Assembly (NCBI RefSeq): GCF_000966285.1
Contig: NZ_KQ031391.1
Coordinates: forward strand, 1,033,238 to 1,097,237
Source: Pseudofrankia sp. DC12
Lineage (GTDB): Bacteria > Actinomycetota > Actinomycetes > Frankiales > Frankiaceae
DNA: 64,000 nt
Direction: 5' to 3'
The notes beneath the pieces are model-generated. The model was not told the origin of the DNA and made no database searches. It saw only the letters and a list, made by a program, of their open reading frames with translations. Shown piece by piece: positions 61,203 through 64,000 of the stretch. The position numbers were made by a program, and so were the translations under genes. The number at the start of each line of letters is the position of its first letter. The stretch's first letter is position 1.

Positions 61203-61598
61203 AAAGGGGCAGTTTACGAGGGTCCCCGGCAGAGCTGGACCGATCGGTCGGATACGGACGCCCACGCGCCCGCGACCGGCCAGAAGGGAGCACCGACGAG
61301 CCTCCAAAAGTGCTGTGCGGCAGCGAGAGCCCCGGTCGGCCGCGACGTCGGCGGCTCGCCTCCCCGCCCGGCCGCACAGACGGACGCGGCCGGCGCCGCG
61401 CGGGCCGCCGACGTCGTGGCGACGCGTACTAACATCGACACGGGTCCACGGTGGCCAGGACTGATCCGCCGAACCCCACCCATCCGAACGTTCAGCGCCG
61501 ACGCGGGCCGGTAGGCCGCTCGACGGGAACCCGGCGGGTTCGGACGAGAGCGATCCCGAACGCGCCCGGACGACAACCGGCCCTTGGAAGGACCCGTC
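61203..61598. promoter_or_regulatory. Divergent PaaX-gene / gltX promoter and gltX leader
   Basis: 396 bases, no gene. Minus strand TAAACT (61216-61211) serves the PaaX gene. TAACAT (61430-61435) is a likely gltX -10, giving a leader of about 155 bases. In it GAACCC (61527-61532) pairs with GGGTTC (61536-61541), while GTTCGG (61538-61543) can instead pair with CCGAAC (61556-61561): two exclusive stems. GGAAGGA (61586-61592) is the gltX ribosome site. Confidence 0.4.
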
Positions 61599-63278
61599 AT
61601 GCTTGAGCGGGACGAGATCGACGCCCTGTTTCCCAGGGTCCCCGCCGGACCGGCCTCGGCCGATCAGACGGACGGCGATCTGCCCGGCCCGGAGCACTGG
61701 GAGCTGCGCTACCCGCCCAGGGACCTGCCTGCCGGCGCGATGGTCACCCGGTTCTCGCCGAGCCCGACCGGCGCCGCCCACCTCGGCGGCGTCTACGTGG
61801 CGATGCTCGACAAGGACCTGGCCCGGAACTCGGGCGGCGTCTACTTCATCCGGGTCGAGGACACCGACCAGGCCAGGACCGTCGAGGGCGCGCTCCTCCA
61901 GTTCGACGCGGCCTTCACCTACTTCGGGGTGCATGCCGACGAGACACCCGACAACGGTGCCTACGGCCCTTACACCCAGTCGGAGCGGGCCGAGATCTAC
62001 CTCTCGTACGCCCGCGAGCTGCTGCGTGCCGGCCGGGCCTACCTGTGCTTCGCGACCAAGGACGAGCTGGCGGCGTCCGCCGAGCAGCAGCGCGCCGCGA
62101 AGGTGCCGACCGGCTACTACGGCCGGTGGGCGCTGTGGCGGGAGGCGCCCGACGAGCAGGTCCGCGAGGCACTCGCGGCGGGCCGGCCCTACGTCGTCCG
62201 GTTCCGCTCCCCCGGCGGCTTCGACCGGGTCACGTACACCGACCTGATCCGCGGCGAGATCACCGCGGACGCGAACCGCAACGACGTCGTCCTGCTGAAG
62301 GCCTCGGACAGCCCGCTGCGGCTGCCGACCTACCACTTCGCGCACGCCGTCGACGACCACCTGATGCGGGTCACCCACGTCGTCCGCGGCGACGAGTGGC
62401 TGTCGTCGGTGCCCCTGCACCTGCAGCTGTTCGACGCGTGCGGCTTCGAGCGGATCCCGTACGCGCATATCGCGCCGCTGCTGAAGCAGGACGGCTCAGG
62501 CAAGCGGAAGCTCTCCAAGCGCAAGGACCCGGAGGCCTCCGTCGAGTACTACATCGCCGCAGGCTACCCGGCGGACGCCGTCCTCTACTACCTGCGCGGG
62601 CTGATCAACGGCCGGCTGGCCGACCTGCCGATGGACCAGGCGCTCGCCGAGCCGCTGCGCCTGTCGGAGGCCGGGGTCTCGGGCGCACTGGTCGACCTGG
62701 TCAAGCTGGAGGACATCGCGGCCGACCACATCGCGGCCCTCGCCGGCCAGACGATCGTGGACGACGTGCTCGCCTGGGCCGACGTCCACGACACGGAGCT
62801 CGCGGCCGCGGTCCGCGCCGAGCCGCTGGTCGCGCTGCGTGCGCTGGACATCGAGCGGACCGGGGTGGCGAACCCGCGCAAGGACCTGCGCAAGTGGTCG
62901 GACTTCCGTTCCGTCTATGGCTACTTCTTCGCGGCGCTGTTCGAGCCGGTCACCGACCCGGCCGACCCACGGCTCGGCGGCCTGCCGGCGGACGTGGTCC
63001 GCGCGCTGTGCGAGCACTTCCTGCGCGACTACCAGCCCGTCGACGACGGCGACGCCTGGTTCGACCAGATCCGCGCGGCCGCCGTGGCGAACCGGTTCGC
63101 CGCGAGCCCCAAGGAGTACAAGGCCGACAAGGACGCCTTCGTCGGCTCGACGAAGGAGGCCGCGCAGGTCTTCCGCGTCCTGCTGACCGGCTCGAACCGC
63201 AGCCCCGCGTTCCACCTCGTCACCCAGGCCCTCGGCGAGGCCGAGACCCGCCGCCGCATCGGCGCGGTCCTGGTCTGA
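61599..63278 (+). CDS. Glutamyl-tRNA synthetase-type class I synthetase (atypical GltX)
   Basis: 559 residues, longer than the usual 470-500. An acidic 45-residue leader precedes the HIGH-equivalent AHLGG (60-64) within MVTRFSPSPTGAAHLGG. The second signature is KLSKRKDPEASVEYYIAAGYP, the KRKDPEA form known from a divergent, Clostridium-like GltX group rather than the common actinobacterial enzyme. The tRNA-binding C-terminus is helical. ATG at 61599 has GGAAGGA six bases upstream; a TTG at 61584 is in frame. Probably a second GltX-type gene, so its tRNA (Glu or Gln) is uncertain. Confidence 0.85.
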   Translation: MLERDEIDALFPRVPAGPASADQTDGDLPGPEHWELRYPPRDLPAGAMVTRFSPSPTGAAHLGGVYVAMLDKDLARNSGGVYFIRVEDTDQARTVEGALLQFDAAFTYFGVHADETPDNGAYGPYTQSERAEIYLSYARELLRAGRAYLCFATKDELAASAEQQRAAKVPTGYYGRWALWREAPDEQVREALAAGRPYVVRFRSPGGFDRVTYTDLIRGEITADANRNDVVLLKASDSPLRLPTYHFAHAVDDHLMRVTHVVRGDEWLSSVPLHLQLFDACGFERIPYAHIAPLLKQDGSGKRKLSKRKDPEASVEYYIAAGYPADAVLYYLRGLINGRLADLPMDQALAEPLRLSEAGVSGALVDLVKLEDIAADHIAALAGQTIVDDVLAWADVHDTELAAAVRAEPLVALRALDIERTGVANPRKDLRKWSDFRSVYGYFFAALFEPVTDPADPRLGGLPADVVRALCEHFLRDYQPVDDGDAWFDQIRAAAVANRFAASPKEYKADKDAFVGSTKEAAQVFRVLLTGSNRSPAFHLVTQALGEAETRRRIGAVLV

Positions 63279-63311
63279 GGTGAGGGCCTCGGCGGGACCG
63301 GCCGACGTGGC

Positions 63312-63596
63312 CTACCCCCCGGCGATGGACGGGATCACTTGGATCTCCACGCCGGCGTGCAGCGGGGTGTCGGCGCCGGCGAGGCGGCGGCACTCCTCAC
63401 CGTCGACGAAGAGGTTGACGTAGCGGCGCAACGCGCCCCGCTCGTCGCGTAGCCGCCGTTCGAGCGCGGGGTGCCGCTCGGTCAGCAGGTCGAGTGCCAT
63501 CCCGAGCGTCGCGCCCGGCCTCAGCTCCAGGTCCAGGCGGCCGACGCCACCGGCGTGCGTGCGCAGCGCGCCCGGCAGGACCAACGTGACCCACAT
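63312..63596 (-). CDS. MoaD/ThiS-family ubiquitin-like protein
   Basis: 94 residues. The beta-grasp pattern (WVTLVLPGALRTHAGG ... DLELRPGATLGMALDLLTERHPAL ... YVNLFVDGEECR) ends in IPSIAGG, with the terminal Gly-Gly needed for adenylation or thiocarboxylation. No moaA, moaE, thiG or activating enzyme is nearby. It follows the BNR-repeat gene by 15 bases and is probably cotranscribed with it. Could be a sulfur carrier for a dedicated pathway or a protein modifier. Confidence 0.85.
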   Translation of the reverse strand: MWVTLVLPGALRTHAGGVGRLDLELRPGATLGMALDLLTERHPALERRLRDERGALRRYVNLFVDGEECRRLAGADTPLHAGVEIQVIPSIAGG

Positions 63597-63611
63597 CCGT
63601 CGCCCCGCTCT

Positions 63612-64000
63612 CTAGAGGACGGCGACGCGGAGGCAGGTGACGTCGGGCAGGTGGGCGGCGACGCGGCTCCAGCTGTCGCCCTCATCCCGGCTGGCGTACA
63701 CCTCGCCGGTGCGGGACCCGAAGTACACGCCGGTCCGGTCGGCGTCGTCGACGCACATCGCGTCGCGTAGCACGGCGGTCCAGAAGCCGTCGTCGGGCAG
63801 GCCTTCGGTGCAGGCCTCCCAACGGGCGCCCGCGTCCGTGGCGCGGTATACCGCGCAGCGCCCGGCCGGAGGAAACCGCTCCGCGTCCGCCTGCAGCGGG
63901 AAGTTGTACAGCACACCCTCGCGGCGCGGATGCGCGACCATCGCGAACCCGAAGTCGCTCGGCAGGCCGGCCGCGATCGAGACCCAGGTGTCGGCGCCGT
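63612..64000 (-). CDS. BNR/sialidase-like beta-propeller repeat protein (partial, N-terminus beyond window)
   Basis: The last 130 or so codons only. Asp-box-like motifs recur: ATDAGARWEACTEGL, SRDEGDSWSRVAAHLP and a preceding DTWVSIAAGLPSDFGF, each the turn of a propeller blade. VYFGSRTGEVYASRD lies between. Such proteins include sialidases and YCF48/WD40-like repeat proteins; this one ends TCLRVAVL with no enzymatic residues visible. Linked to the MoaD-like gene downstream, a pairing I recall from other actinobacteria. Confidence 0.75.
   Translation of the reverse strand, partial: GADTWVSIAAGLPSDFGFAMVAHPRREGVLYNFPLQADAERFPPAGRCAVYRATDAGARWEACTEGLPDDGFWTAVLRDAMCVDDADRTGVYFGSRTGEVYASRDEGDSWSRVAAHLPDVTCLRVAVL

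Noticed and set aside
60165-62468. A 767-codon minus-strand frame that would extend the PaaX protein through gltX
   Set aside because: Upstream part is antisense to GltX and lacks homology; a -10 box next to GTG 61202 gives a better start.

Overview
The window is very GC-rich (about 73% by eye), gene-dense chromosomal DNA from an actinomycete. The gene orders pheS-pheT-kinase-trmH-rplT-rpmI-infC, mihF-gmk-rpoZ-coaBC-metK-priA, pyrR-pyrB-pyrC-(PH protein)-carA-carB-pyrF and efp-aroQ-aroB-aroK-aroC-(prepilin peptidase)-mltG-aroE-ruvX-alaS-rarA are actinobacterial core synteny. BldD with its c-di-GMP motif, MihF and a PriA without helicase motifs point the same way. The very high GC and the long Pro/Ala/Tyr-rich tails suggest a Frankia-like organism, but that is inference. 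Nearly all genes are on the minus strand.

Layout. 1-4.5 kb: arginine operon argC-argJ-argB-argD (argD runs off the left edge), with a decayed DUF692 gene just upstream. 4.85-12.2 kb: pheS-pheT, a soluble PAS histidine kinase, a SpoU-type RNA methyltransferase, rplT, rpmI and infC behind a long structured leader. 12.8-16.2 kb: an SseB-domain protein and a MinD-like ATPase with a 500-residue disordered front. 16.4-20.9 kb: riboflavin genes ribE-ribBA-ribH behind an FMN riboswitch, plus a lone deaminase and rpe. 21-27.3 kb: def, a vapBC toxin-antitoxin pair, fmt-rsmB and priA. 27.5-31.9 kb: metK, coaBC, rpoZ, gmk, mihF. 32.1-42.3 kb: complete UMP pathway operon except pyrD/pyrE, headed by pyrR with a recognisable PyrR-binding hairpin. 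42.8 kb: bldD, divergent from pyrR. 43.5-54.6 kb: nusB, efp, shikimate genes, prepilin peptidase, two mltG paralogues around aroE, ruvX. 54.6-61.2 kb: alaS, two small membrane proteins, rarA and a PaaX-type regulator. 61.6-64 kb: an atypical gltX, a MoaD/ThiS-like protein and a partial BNR-repeat protein.

Many neighbours overlap by 1-8 bases (GTGA, ATGA, even CTGA), so translation is probably coupled within each operon. RNA-level control is prominent: an FMN riboswitch, a PyrR hairpin that can sequester a ribosome-binding site, the infC leader with mutually exclusive stems, and several promoters placed for leaderless mRNAs.

No phage, insertion sequence, CRISPR, tRNA or rRNA was seen. The nearest things to novelty are the accessory parts grafted on core genes: a roughly 600-residue Tyr/Gln-rich cytoplasmic tail on the second MltG, a similar tail on the PH protein inside the pyr operon, the MoaD/BNR pair, the MNIO-family remnant, and at least nine short tandem repeats (15-27 bp units) in and between genes.
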